Positions 8,430 to 16,895 are shown, numbered from the stretch's first letter. The stretch is DNA of 39,003 bases from Actinomycetota bacterium (GCA_011371355.1 DRQR01000025.1:1-39003); one strand, 5' to 3'. A program made the numbers and translations. Notes: generated by a model from the letters alone, not told the origin.

Positions 8430-9160
8430 ACGAGCACGAACGCGACCTCCTCTTGGGCCTCGTCGCCGGAACGCTGTCTCCCGAAGAGGAGGCCGCGGCG
8501 GCCGAGCTGCTCGCGGCGCGACCGGACCTCGTCGACGAACTCGCCCTCCAACGGGCCGCCCTCGCCGCCCTCGCGGAGCTCGAGGCCCCGACCCTCCGTC
8601 CCGAGGAGCGCGCCACCCTCCGCCGCTCGCTCCGGGAGGGCCTCGGCCTCGATCTCGCCGTCGAAGGACGACCCGCCCCCACGTCCCGATGGATCCGGCG
8701 ACTCGTCCCGGTGCTCGGGTTCGCCGCCGTCCTCCTCGCCGGCTTCCTCGTGGTCGCAGGCGGCCCGTTCCTCGGCGGAGGATCGAGCGGTTCCGAGTTC
8801 GCCGTCGAAGAGGCCGCCGTCGCCACCTCGACCACGTCGGCGTCGGTCGACGCCCTCACCGCCACCCCGCCGGCCGCCGACGAGCTCACCGACCTCTCCG
8901 CCGGCGACGAGGTCCCCGAGGGAGCCTCGCCGACCCTCGCCACCGAGGAAGCGGCTCGTACCCGGATCACCGGCCTCGACGAGGGACGGCGCGCGCTCGA
9001 GGTCTGTCGAGCGGCCATCGAGGAGGTCGTCGCCGATCCCGTCGAGCTCCGCGTCGTGCGCGCCGAGGCGTCGTCGATCGACGTCGTGGCCGTCGCCGCC
9101 GACGGCACCGAGACCGAACTCTCCGTGGACCCCGAGACCTGTCGGGTCACCGAGGAATGA
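8426..9160 (+). CDS. Putative anti-sigma factor, single TM, extracytoplasmic C-terminal domain
   Basis: Overlaps the sigma-factor stop; N-terminal anti-sigma-like helices, TM VLGFAAVLLAGFLVVAG; no HxxxCxxC zinc motif seen. Confidence 0.75.
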   Translation: MNEHERDLLLGLVAGTLSPEEEAAAAELLAARPDLVDELALQRAALAALAELEAPTLRPEERATLRRSLREGLGLDLAVEGRPAPTSRWIRRLVPVLGFAAVLLAGFLVVAGGPFLGGGSSGSEFAVEEAAVATSTTSASVDALTATPPAADELTDLSAGDEVPEGASPTLATEEAARTRITGLDEGRRALEVCRAAIEEVVADPVELRVVRAEASSIDVVAVAADGTETELSVDPETCRVTEE

Positions 9161-9190
9161 CCCGGCGGGTCGCGGACTAACCTCGACCCG

Positions 9191-9481
9191 ATGGCCGAAC
9201 GCGACGACTACGCCACCCAGCTCGCCGATTACCTCGAGGAGCTGGCGACGAAGGTCCGGAGCCTCACCGTGGACCGGGTCGCCGACGGCGTCACCTGGGC
9301 GGCCCTCGGCGTCGTGCTCGCCGTCGTCGGCATCGTCGTCGCGGTGTGGGCGTCGGTGGCGTTCTTCCGGGCGCTCGGGACGCTCGTCGGCATGGAGGCT
9401 GCCTACGCCCTCGTCGGGGGCATATTCGTCGTCGCCGGGTCGTTGGTATGGATCAGGCGCTTCCCCGACGACGAGGAGTGA
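9191..9481 (+). CDS. Small membrane protein, two TM helices
   Basis: 96 aa with two hydrophobic helices; -10-like TAACCT 8 nt upstream of the ATG. Confidence 0.7.
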   Translation: MAERDDYATQLADYLEELATKVRSLTVDRVADGVTWAALGVVLAVVGIVVAVWASVAFFRALGTLVGMEAAYALVGGIFVVAGSLVWIRRFPDDEE

Positions 9482-9486
9482 AGGAC

Positions 9487-10413
9487 ATGACGACGGTCGA
9501 ACGCGTACTCATCATCGGCTCGGGCCCGGCCGGGCTCACCGCCGCGATCTACACGGCCCGCGCCGACCTCGAGCCCCTCCTCGTCGAGGGTATGGAGCGA
9601 GGCGGCCAGCTCATGCTCACGACCGACGTGGAGAACTACCCCGGCTTCCCCGACGGGATCATGGGGCCCGAGCTCATGGACAACATGCGGAAGCAGGCCG
9701 AGCGGTTCGGGACGAGGATCCGCAGCTCGGACGTCACCCGGGTCGACTTCGCCGAGTATCCCTTCCGCATCTGGGTCGGGGACGACCTCTACCACGCCGA
9801 GTCGGTGATCGTCTCGACCGGCGCCTCTGCCCGTTGGTTGGGGGTGCCGGGTGAGGAGCGGCTCCGGGGTCGCGGGGTGTCGGCGTGTGCGACCTGCGAC
9901 GGGTTCTTCTTCCGCGACAAGGAGCTCGTCGTCGTCGGTGGCGGCGACTCCGCGATGGAGGAGGCCCTCTTCCTCACGAAGTTCGCCTCTCGGGTCACCG
10001 TCGTCCACCGGCGCGACACCTTCCGGGCGTCGAAGATCATGGCCCACCGGGTCCTCGAGCACCCGAAGATCGACGTGATCTGGAACACCGTCGTCGAGGA
10101 GGTCCTCGGCGACGACGGCGTCACCGGCGTCCGTCTGCGGAACGTCGTCGACGGCGAGGAGCGGGTCTTCCCCACCGACGGGCTCTTCGTGGCCATCGGC
10201 CACACGCCGAACACGAAGATCTTCGAAGGTCAGCTCGACCTCGACGAGGCCGGCTACATCGTGGTGTCCGAGGGGACCCGCACCTCGGTCGACGGGGTCT
10301 TCGCCGCAGGCGACGTCGTCGACCACGTCTATCGTCAGGCGGTCACCGCGGCGGGTATGGGTTGCCAGGCCGCGATCGACGCCGAGCGGTGGCTCGAAGC
10401 GCAGCGGGCGTGA
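9487..10413 (+). CDS. trxB: Thioredoxin-disulfide reductase
   Basis: [16 protein letters not shown], redox motif [38 protein letters not shown]. Confidence 0.96.
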   Translation: MTTVERVLIIGSGPAGLTAAIYTARADLEPLLVEGMERGGQLMLTTDVENYPGFPDGIMGPELMDNMRKQAERFGTRIRSSDVTRVDFAEYPFRIWVGDDLYHAESVIVSTGASARWLGVPGEERLRGRGVSACATCDGFFFRDKELVVVGGGDSAMEEALFLTKFASRVTVVHRRDTFRASKIMAHRVLEHPKIDVIWNTVVEEVLGDDGVTGVRLRNVVDGEERVFPTDGLFVAIGHTPNTKIFEGQLDLDEAGYIVVSEGTRTSVDGVFAAGDVVDHVYRQAVTAAGMGCQAAIDAERWLEAQRA

Positions 10414-10427
10414 CAAGGAGGCGGCCG

Positions 10428-10751
10428 ATGACGAACACCATCAAGGCGGACGACGCGACCTTCGCGGACATCGTGGCGGGCGAGACCCCGTCCCTCGTCG
10501 ACTTCTGGGCCGAGTGGTGCGGTCCCTGCAAGATGATGGACGGTCCCCTGGAGGAGCTCGCCGCGGAGCACGCCGACCGGCTGAAGGTCGTCAAGCTCAA
10601 CGTCGACGAGAACCAGGCGACGGCGATGCAGTACGGGGTCATGAGCATCCCGACGCTCATCGTCTTCAAGGACGGCCGGGAGGTGAAACGCCTCGTCGGT
10701 GCGAGGAGCAAGGCGCAGCTCGTCTCGGAGCTCGCCGAGTTCCTCGGTTGA
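10428..10751 (+). CDS. trxA: Thioredoxin
   Basis: VDFWAEWCGPCKMM; VMSIPTLIVFKDGREV. Confidence 0.96.
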   Translation: MTNTIKADDATFADIVAGETPSLVDFWAEWCGPCKMMDGPLEELAAEHADRLKVVKLNVDENQATAMQYGVMSIPTLIVFKDGREVKRLVGARSKAQLVSELAEFLG

Positions 10752-10776
10752 CGCCGGGGTATGCGACGATGACGCG

Positions 10777-11748
10777 GTGAGGCTCTACCACCGCGGCGAC
10801 CGCGGGGACCCGGTTCGCGACATCCAGACCCGGCTCGGGGCCCTCGGCCATCCCACCGACGACGATCCACCCGGGATCTTCGGCCCGGCGACCGAGGCGG
10901 CGGTGCGCGCCTTCCAGGAGCGCCGCGGTCTCCCCGTCGACGGCATCGTCGGTCCGGAGACCTGGCAGTCGCTCGTCGACGCCGGCCATCGGCTCGGGGA
11001 TCGGCTCCTCTACCTCCGCAGCCCCATGCTCCGGGGTGACGACGTCGCCGAGCTCCAACGTCGCCTCAACGCGATCGGCTTCGATGCCGGCAAGGTGGAC
11101 GGCATCTTCGGTCCCGACACCCTCCGGGCCCTCCTCGACTTCCAACACAACCGAGGCCTGCCGGAGGACGGCATCGCCGGGAGCCTGGTCCTCGGGGAGC
11201 TCGAACTCATCCGGCGTGCCACCGACAAGCGGGGACGTGACGAGATCCGGGAGCGGGCCTGGATCGAGGGCCTCCCCCGCACCCTCGTCGGCATGCGGCT
11301 CTACGTCGACCCCGCGTGCGGCGATCAGGAAGAATCTGCCAGCACCTGGCGGGCCGCGCTCGGGTTCGTCCGGTACGTCGGCGAGCGAGGCGCCCATCCC
11401 CTCCTGTCGCGGGCCAGCGACACGGCGCCGTCGGAGCGCCTCCGCGCCCGGCGGGCGAACCGGCTCGCCGCCGACCTCGTGGTCGGCTTCGCCCTCGGGG
11501 AGGCCCGGATCTTCCACTTCCGCTCCGACCGGGGCGAGTCCACCGCCGGGAGGATCCTCGCCACGGCGGTCGCCGAGCGGCTCGGCCTCGAGGTGGGCGG
11601 GAGGGCGACCCCCCTGCTCCGTGAGACCCGCGCCCCGGCGCTCCTCGTGACGGCGCCCACCATGGACGGCCGTCTCGGGATCGCCGTCGCCGACGCCCTC
11701 GTCGACTTCCATGCCCGAGGTCCCGAGGGCCGCCTCCCTCAGGAATAG
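10777..11748 (+). CDS. cwlM: CwlM-like protein: two peptidoglycan-binding domains plus degenerate N-acetylmuramoyl-L-alanine amidase domain
   Basis: Two PG_binding_1 repeats (GIFGPATEAAVRAFQERRGLPVDGIVGPETW; GIFGPDTLRALLDFQHNRGLPEDGIAG); amidase_3-like region; position between trxA and parB as in mycobacteria. Confidence 0.83.
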   Translation: MRLYHRGDRGDPVRDIQTRLGALGHPTDDDPPGIFGPATEAAVRAFQERRGLPVDGIVGPETWQSLVDAGHRLGDRLLYLRSPMLRGDDVAELQRRLNAIGFDAGKVDGIFGPDTLRALLDFQHNRGLPEDGIAGSLVLGELELIRRATDKRGRDEIRERAWIEGLPRTLVGMRLYVDPACGDQEESASTWRAALGFVRYVGERGAHPLLSRASDTAPSERLRARRANRLAADLVVGFALGEARIFHFRSDRGESTAGRILATAVAERLGLEVGGRATPLLRETRAPALLVTAPTMDGRLGIAVADALVDFHARGPEGRLPQE

Positions 11749-12611
11749 AAGCGCCGGTAGATCCGCTCGAGGTCGTCGAGGGAGGAGAAGCGGATCACGA
11801 GCTTGCCTCCTCGCCGGCCCATGTCGATCGCCACCTTGGTACCGAGGTGTTCGGCGAGGCGCGACTCGAGCTCGATCACCGCCGCCGGTCGGGGTTTCGT
11901 GGTTCCCGCCCCGCCCGCCCGGGCACGGATGCCCTTGCGGAGGCGTACGGCCGCCTCGACCTGCCGCACCGACCAGCCCTCGGCGACGATCCGCTCGGCC
12001 AGGTGGACGGCATAGGCCTGGTCCTCGAGGCCCAGCAGGGCACGAGCATGCCCGGCCCCGAGTTCCCCGGTCTCGACGAGGGCCTGGATCGGGCCCGGCA
12101 GGCCGAGCAACCGGAGGGTGTTCGTGACCGCGCTCCGGGACTTCCCCACTCGGGCGGCGACCTCCTCGTGGGTCAAGCCAAAATCTTCCATGAGCTGCCG
12201 GTAGGCGGCGGCCTCTTCGAGGGGCGTGAGGTCCTCCCGTTGGAGGTTCTCGACGAGCGCCTCGACGAGGGAACCCTCGTCGCCGTCCTCGCCCCGGATC
12301 ACCGCCGGGATCCGCTCGAGGCCGGCGAGCTCTGCAGCTCGGAGGCGGCGCTCCCCCGCCACGAGTTCATAGCTGCCGTCGCCCCGGTCCCGGACGACGA
12401 TGGGCTGGAGCACCCCGACGGTTCTGATCGAGGAGGCGAGTTCCTCGAGGGCCTCGGCGTCGAAGGTGCGCCGGGGCTGGCGAGGATTGGGACGGATCGC
12501 CGCGAGGGGCAGCTCGGCGAAGCCGAGCCCGGGCCGCTCGCTCGGAATGAGCGCATCGAGGCCTCTCCCGAGGCCCGATTTCCGACCCCCGGCCTTACGG
12601 GTTGGACTCAC
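11739..12611 (-). CDS. parB: Chromosome partitioning protein ParB
   Basis: GLGRGLDALIP, IRPNPRQPRRTFD, GERRLRAAELAGLERIPAVI, ENLQREDLTPLEEAAAY, HTH; GTG start overlaps parA. Confidence 0.95.
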   Translation of the reverse strand: MSPTRKAGGRKSGLGRGLDALIPSERPGLGFAELPLAAIRPNPRQPRRTFDAEALEELASSIRTVGVLQPIVVRDRGDGSYELVAGERRLRAAELAGLERIPAVIRGEDGDEGSLVEALVENLQREDLTPLEEAAAYRQLMEDFGLTHEEVAARVGKSRSAVTNTLRLLGLPGPIQALVETGELGAGHARALLGLEDQAYAVHLAERIVAEGWSVRQVEAAVRLRKGIRARAGGAGTTKPRPAAVIELESRLAEHLGTKVAIDMGRRGGKLVIRFSSLDDLERIYRRFYS

Positions 12612-13380
12612 GGCCGTGCCTCCTCCGGAACTCGCGGGCCAGCTCACGGTAGGCGATCGCCCCCCGCGACATCGGGTCGTAGGCCTCGATGGGCTCTCCG
12701 TACGAGGGCGCCTCCGAGAGCCGTACCGTCCTCGGGATCACCGTGCGGTAGGTTCGTGGCCCGAAGTGCTCCCGCACCTGCGTCACCACGTCCGAGGCCA
12801 AGGTGGTGCGCCCGTCGAACATCGTGAGTACCACGCCCTCCACCTCGAGTTGAGGGTTCAGGTTCTGCTGGACGAGCTGGATGTTCCGCATGAGTTGGCT
12901 CACCCCCTCCAGGGCGTAGTACTCGCACTGGATGGGGATGAGCACCTCGTCGGCCGCGGTGAGCCCGTTGATCGTGAGGAGGCCGAGGGAGGGCGGACAA
13001 TCGATGAGCACGGTGTCGAACTCCGGTTCGAGGGGCTTCAGCGCGTTCCGGAGCCGGGTCTCCCGGGAGAACATCGAGACGAGCTCGATCTCGGCCCCGG
13101 CGAGCTCGATCGTCGCCGGCACGACGAAGAGATCCCGCACGCTCGTCGGCTCCATGACCTCGGCGGCGTCGAGCTCGTCGATGAGGAGATCGTAGGTCGA
13201 GTACTCGATCGTGCCCCGGTCGATCCCGAGGCCGGAGGTGGTGTTCCCTTGGGGATCGAGATCGACGATGAGGACCCGTTCCCCCTGGAGGGCGAGACCG
13301 GCACCCAGGTTGATCGCCGTCGTCGACTTGCCGACGCCACCCTTCTGGTTCGCGATCGCGACGACGAGCCCTTCCTTCAC
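12595..13380 (-). CDS. parA: Chromosome partitioning ATPase ParA/Soj
   Basis: Deviant Walker A NQKGGVGKSTTAINLG; DLDPQGNTTSGLG; LIDCPPSLGLLTINGL. Confidence 0.96.
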   Translation of the reverse strand: MKEGLVVAIANQKGGVGKSTTAINLGAGLALQGERVLIVDLDPQGNTTSGLGIDRGTIEYSTYDLLIDELDAAEVMEPTSVRDLFVVPATIELAGAEIELVSMFSRETRLRNALKPLEPEFDTVLIDCPPSLGLLTINGLTAADEVLIPIQCEYYALEGVSQLMRNIQLVQQNLNPQLEVEGVVLTMFDGRTTLASDVVTQVREHFGPRTYRTVIPRTVRLSEAPSYGEPIEAYDPMSRGAIAYRELAREFRRRHGRESNP

Positions 13381-13382
13381 AC

Positions 13383-14037
13383 CTACCTCCTCGGCACCTC
13401 CATCCTAAGGAGCCAGGCGCCCGAGTCAAGGACGTCGGGGGGCACCGAGACGAGCTCGAGCCGAGTGCCCGGGGGCGGGGGCGGGGATGCCGGTCGAGCG
13501 CGGGCCCGGCTGAGCCCGACGACGGCGAGCCCGCCCGGTGCGATGCGGGGGAGGAGGCGCGGGAGCAGTCGGGCGGGGGCGGCGACGCCTCGGGCCACGA
13601 CCGTCGACGCCGCGAGCCCGGTCCTCTCCAGTTCACCGGCGACGACCTCGACGTTCCCGAGCCCGAGGAGCCGCACCGCTCGCCGGGCCAGGTCCACCCG
13701 ACGCTGGGAACGGTCGAGGAGGACGACCTCCACATCGGAATGGAGGATGGCGAGGGGAATGCCGGGGAGCCCCACGCCGCTGCCGAGGTCGAGGATCCCG
13801 TCGGGCTCCCTTCGGAAGGCCCCGGCGAAGCTCAGGGCGTCGAGGAGGTGCCGATCCCAGAGCCGAGCGGCTTCCCGAGGTCCGAGGCCCCCTGCGGGGA
13901 TCGCCTCCTCGACGAGCCATCGCCCGTAGGCTTGGAGTCGTCCGACGGCGTCCTCGGCGATTCGCCGCCCGATCCACCGCTCGAGCGCGGCGAGACGCTC
14001 GCGCGTTTCCCGTGAAACCTCGAGGTCTCCGAGCTCA
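13383..14037 (-). CDS. rsmG: 16S rRNA (guanine527-N7)-methyltransferase RsmG/GidB; 5' end uncertain
   Basis: Manual reading of the frame upstream of the tracked ORF gives LQAYGRWLVEEAIPAGGLGPREAARLWDRHLLDALSFAGAFRREPDGILDLGSGVGLPGIPLAI, a RsmG signature; no ATG/GTG/TTG at the 5' end of this frame. Confidence 0.85.
14005..14018. promoter_or_regulatory. parS-like centromere site GTTTCCCGTGAAAC
   Basis: 13/14 match to the palindromic parS core GTTTCACGTGAAAC, ~0.6 kb upstream of parA start. Confidence 0.75.
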
Positions 14038-14844
14038 CTCCGCGTCGTCGGCCTCCTCGGTTCCCTCCTCCTCGGGAGCGATGATCACCGAGCGGTGGGG
14101 CTCCTCCCCCTCCGAGTAGCTGCGAACCCCCTCGATCTCGGCGATCGTGTCGTGAACGACCTTCCGATCCGCCGGATTCATGGGCTCGAGCATGATCTCG
14201 CCGCCTTCGGCGAGGACCTTCTCGGCGAGCTTGCGGGAGTAGATCTTCAGGGCCTCTCGCCGCCGTTCACCGTACCCGGCGATGTCGATCCGCATCCGGG
14301 GCGCCCCGTAGGTCTTCCGCTGGATCACCGTCCTCGTGAGCTCGAGCACCGCCTGCATGACCGAGCCCTTCGGCCCCACGAGGGCCTCCGTTTGGTCTCC
14401 GACCACGGCGATGCTCAAGACGTCGTCTTCGATGGAGGTTCGCACCTCTCCCTCGAGCCCGAAGGCCTCGAGGAGGCCTTCGAGGAAGGACCTGGCCACG
14501 GCCGCCTGGGCCTCGAGGTCGGGCTTCGGCTGCTCCTTCGATTCCATGGCCGGCTCCTTCCGCCGCTCTTCCTTCCTCGGCTTCTGCTGCTCGTTGCCGG
14601 CGGCCTCGCCGCGGTGCTTCCCGCCTCGGCCTCGCCGCCGGCGGCGGCGCCGCTTCTTGCTCGGAGGCCGCTTCGTCACCTTCACGATCGCCTCCTGGCC
14701 CCCGATGCCGAGGAAGCCGGCCTTCGGCTCCTGGAGGATCTCGATCGTCGCCTCCTCCGGCGACGAGAGGCCCAGCTCCTCGAGTGCCGCCTGCACGGCG
14801 ATCTCCACCGTCTTTCCCTGAACCTCGACCCACTCCATCGTCAT
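14035..14844 (-). CDS. jag: Jag/KhpB-family RNA-binding protein (Jag_N, KH, R3H) with basic linker
   Basis: EEATIEILQEPKAGFLGIGGQEAIVKV Jag_N; VGPKGSVMQAVLELTRTVI KH; EIMLEPMNPADRKVVHDTIAEIEGVRSYSEGEEPHRSVII R3H. Confidence 0.93.
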   Translation of the reverse strand: MTMEWVEVQGKTVEIAVQAALEELGLSSPEEATIEILQEPKAGFLGIGGQEAIVKVTKRPPSKKRRRRRRRGRGGKHRGEAAGNEQQKPRKEERRKEPAMESKEQPKPDLEAQAAVARSFLEGLLEAFGLEGEVRTSIEDDVLSIAVVGDQTEALVGPKGSVMQAVLELTRTVIQRKTYGAPRMRIDIAGYGERRREALKIYSRKLAEKVLAEGGEIMLEPMNPADRKVVHDTIAEIEGVRSYSEGEEPHRSVIIAPEEEGTEEADDAE

Positions 14845-15734
14845 CTCCTCTTGCGGCGTTTCCGCTTCTTCTTCGCGTGCGGCGAGGGTCCCGCCGGCCG
14901 GTCGTGGTCGTCCTCTCCCCCCTCGGGCTTCGTCGGCTTCGCCTTCGCGCCCCCGGATCCCCCCTCGTCCTCGTCCAACCGGAGGATCACCGCCTGCTGG
15001 CCGATCCGGAAGAGGTTCGAGGTGGCGAAGTAGAGGCCGAGACCCGCCGGCAGCGTCCAGGAGATGAAGCCGAAGAACACCGGCATGATCTTCATGGCCC
15101 CCTGCATCGACTGCATGGCCTGGGACTGCTGTCCCTCGTCGTCGCGCGTCCGCATCGTCTGGATCTGTTGGTAGTAACCGGCCGCGACGATGACGCCCAC
15201 GAGGAGGAGATACGGCACGGTGGCGACGATGCCCAGACTCGAGAAGGCCTGGCTCGGAGCCGCCAGGAGGTTCATCCCGAGGAACTCCACCGCGGCGAAG
15301 ACCGGATCGGTGAGGGCCTTGCCTGCCTCGAGCGCCTCCCGGGCCGGCGCGACGGCGTGGGCAAGGGCAGAGCTCTCTGGGATCCCGCTCCCGCTTCGGA
15401 GCACCGAGAAGAGGGCGAACCAGATGGGCATCTGGAGGAGGAGGGGGAGACATCCCGCGGCCGGGTTCACCCCTCGCTCCTGGTAGAGCTCCATGAGCCG
15501 ACGGTTCAGCTCCTCTCGGTCGCCCTTGAGCTCTCGCTGAAGTCGCTTCACCTCGGGCTGGAGCTCCTGCATCGCCCGCATCGACCGTGTCTGCTTCAGG
15601 GTCATGGGGAAGAGAAGGACGCTGATCGTGAGGGTGAGGAGGATGATCGCCACCCCGTAGTTTGGAATAAATTGGTAAAAGAGGGCGAGGAGTCCGCCGA
15701 TCGCCTGGAGGAGGAGCTGCCAGGGATTCGCCAT
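14841..15734 (-). CDS. yidC: Membrane protein insertase YidC (Oxa1 family)
   Basis: YGVAIILLTLTISVLLFPMTLKQTRSMRAMQELQPEVKRLQ; GVNPAAGCLPLLLQMPIWFALFSVLR; basic C-tail. Confidence 0.95.
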   Translation of the reverse strand: MANPWQLLLQAIGGLLALFYQFIPNYGVAIILLTLTISVLLFPMTLKQTRSMRAMQELQPEVKRLQRELKGDREELNRRLMELYQERGVNPAAGCLPLLLQMPIWFALFSVLRSGSGIPESSALAHAVAPAREALEAGKALTDPVFAAVEFLGMNLLAAPSQAFSSLGIVATVPYLLLVGVIVAAGYYQQIQTMRTRDDEGQQSQAMQSMQGAMKIMPVFFGFISWTLPAGLGLYFATSNLFRIGQQAVILRLDEDEGGSGGAKAKPTKPEGGEDDHDRPAGPSPHAKKKRKRRKRR

Positions 15735-15991
15735 CAGCGACCCCCGTCGGGGACCGGGTCGTTCCCTCCCGGATGGAAGGGATGACACCGTCCGATCCGG
15801 CGGAGGGCCAGCCCCCCGCCGCGGAGGGCACCGTGGCGCTCGACGGCTTCGAGGGCGTAGGCCGAACAGGTCGGATGGAACCGACAGCGCGGGCCGAGGA
15901 GGGGGGACAGCCACCGCCGATAGGCGCGGATCCCCGCCCGCAGCATCCGTGCGGCCGCCCCCGGCGTCCGCCGCTCCATCGTGGCCATCAC
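15734..15991 (-). CDS. yidD: Membrane protein insertion efficiency factor YidD
   Basis: [57 protein letters not shown]. Confidence 0.95.
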   Translation of the reverse strand: MMATMERRTPGAAARMLRAGIRAYRRWLSPLLGPRCRFHPTCSAYALEAVERHGALRGGGLALRRIGRCHPFHPGGNDPVPDGGR

Positions 15992-16374
15992 GCCTCCTGC
16001 TCCTCGAGTCCGACGGCACCCCGCACCCAGGCGACGAGCCGATCGAACGGTGCGTCGACCACCTCCGGTGCGGCGACGAGGACGTAGGTCGTCCCCGGAA
16101 CCAGCGGGACCCGGGCCACCGCCTCGCGCAGCCGACGCTTCGCGCGGTTTCGTCGCACCGCGTTCCCCACCCGGCGACCGGCGACGACCCCGACGCGGGG
16201 TGGGCCTTCGCCCGCCTCCTCGAGCACGATCCCCGTCACGCCACCGACCCGGCGACGGCGGCCCCGCCGGTAGACGTCGTCGAAGCCTCGCCTGAGCGAG
16301 ACGAAGGGGCGGCCTCGCCGGTCAGACGGTGAGGCGATGCCGGCCCTTGGCGCGGCGTCGTCTGAGGATCGCAC
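15988..16374 (-). CDS. rnpA: Ribonuclease P protein component
   Basis: [12 protein letters not shown]...[30 protein letters not shown]; only available in-frame start (ATG 16374) lies inside rpmH. Confidence 0.92.
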   Translation of the reverse strand: MRSSDDAAPRAGIASPSDRRGRPFVSLRRGFDDVYRRGRRRRVGGVTGIVLEEAGEGPPRVGVVAGRRVGNAVRRNRAKRRLREAVARVPLVPGTTYVLVAAPEVVDAPFDRLVAWVRGAVGLEEQEA

Positions 16375-16456
16375 GACCCGCCCGGGTCCGCATGCGAGCG
16401 CGGAATCCGTGCTTGCGATGCCGCCGACGCGTGTTCGGTTGATAGGTGCGCTTCAT
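16322..16456 (-). CDS. rpmH: 50S ribosomal protein L34
   Basis: [44 protein letters not shown]. Confidence 0.98.
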   Translation of the reverse strand: MKRTYQPNTRRRHRKHGFRARMRTRAGRAILRRRRAKGRHRLTV

Positions 16457-16499
16457 GTCGGTGTCCCGGAGTCGGGAGGGATACGCGGTACGGCCGGGA

Positions 16500-16528
16500 A
16501 GGTTACGGAGCCCCGTCATCTATGTCAA
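16500..16528 (-). promoter_or_regulatory. Sigma70-type promoter for the rpmH operon
   Basis: Reverse strand TTGACA - 17 bp - TAACCT. Confidence 0.75.
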
Positions 16529-16565
16529 AGCTCTCCGAGCTCGAGTCGCGAAATCTCCCCGTGAG

Positions 16566-16595
16566 CCGCGAAAAGCCCCTTCGGGGCTCCGCGGG
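16566..16595. other. Stem-loop AGCCCC-TTC-GGGGCT with outer CGCG/CGCG pairing
   Basis: Perfect 6-bp inner stem plus flanking complementary CGCG in gccgcgaaaagccccttcggggctccgcgg. Confidence 0.55.
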
Positions 16596-16638
16596 CGTTC
16601 CTCGCTCGGCCCGGGCCGTCCGCCCGCGCCCACGCCCT

Positions 16639-16670
16639 TCGAGAATCTCTGGGATTCCAGGCATTCTCGA
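16639..16670. other. Composite stem-loop TCGAGAAT-CT-CTGG-GATT-CCAG-GC-ATTCTCGA
   Basis: 8-bp perfect arm, 2x2 internal loop, 4-bp arm, tetraloop. Confidence 0.65.
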
Positions 16671-16718
16671 GGCAACGAGGCCCGGTGCCGTCGGCAGTAG
16701 GCCTCCCTTTTGCCGTTC

Positions 16719-16748
16719 TTGCGACCGCGCGCGACCGGCCCATATACT
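16719..16748 (+). promoter_or_regulatory. Candidate dnaA promoter (TTGCGA - 18 bp - TATACT)
   Basis: Sigma70-like hexamers upstream of dnaA, implying a ~140-nt 5' UTR. Confidence 0.6.
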
Positions 16749-16805
16749 CGCCGCCGCTTCCCAGGGGGAACCCGCCGAGTCGCCTCGTCGGGAACCCACG
16801 GACCA

Positions 16806-16828
16806 CGCTCCGGTCCCGAACCGGAGCG
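16806..16828 (+). promoter_or_regulatory. 9-bp stem-loop CGCTCCGGT-cccga-ACCGGAGCG in the predicted dnaA leader
   Basis: Perfect inverted repeat with 5-nt loop, directly upstream of the DnaA boxes. Confidence 0.6.
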
Positions 16829-16834
16829 GTCCCC

Positions 16835-16867
16835 CTATCCACAAGTTGTGGACGATTGTGTGGACAA
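16835..16867 (+). promoter_or_regulatory. DnaA-box cluster upstream of dnaA
   Basis: CTATCCACA (16835, 1 mismatch to TTATCCACA); TGTGGACGA (16847, reverse of TCGTCCACA, 1 mismatch to TTGTCCACA); TGTGGACAA (16859, reverse of TTGTCCACA, exact). Confidence 0.7.
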
Positions 16868-16895
16868 CGATGCTCACCGAGGAGGAACCCGCCGC

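Noticed and set aside
14004-14020. GGGAAAC (reverse strand) as a programmed -1 slippery heptamer joining GTG 14038 to the rsmG frame
   Set aside because: The heptamer is not in the required X_XXY_YYZ register: the GTG frame reads GGG AAA CGC. A sequence indel or near-cognate start is simpler
13832-14038. 68-aa ORF at the jag-rsmG junction as a separate gene
   Set aside because: Ser/Gly/Arg-rich translation overlapping the clear RsmG frame; likely spurious unless an indel joins it to rsmG
14580-14660. GC-rich repetitive stretch as regulatory repeat
   Set aside because: Encodes the basic KKRRRRRRRGRGG linker of Jag
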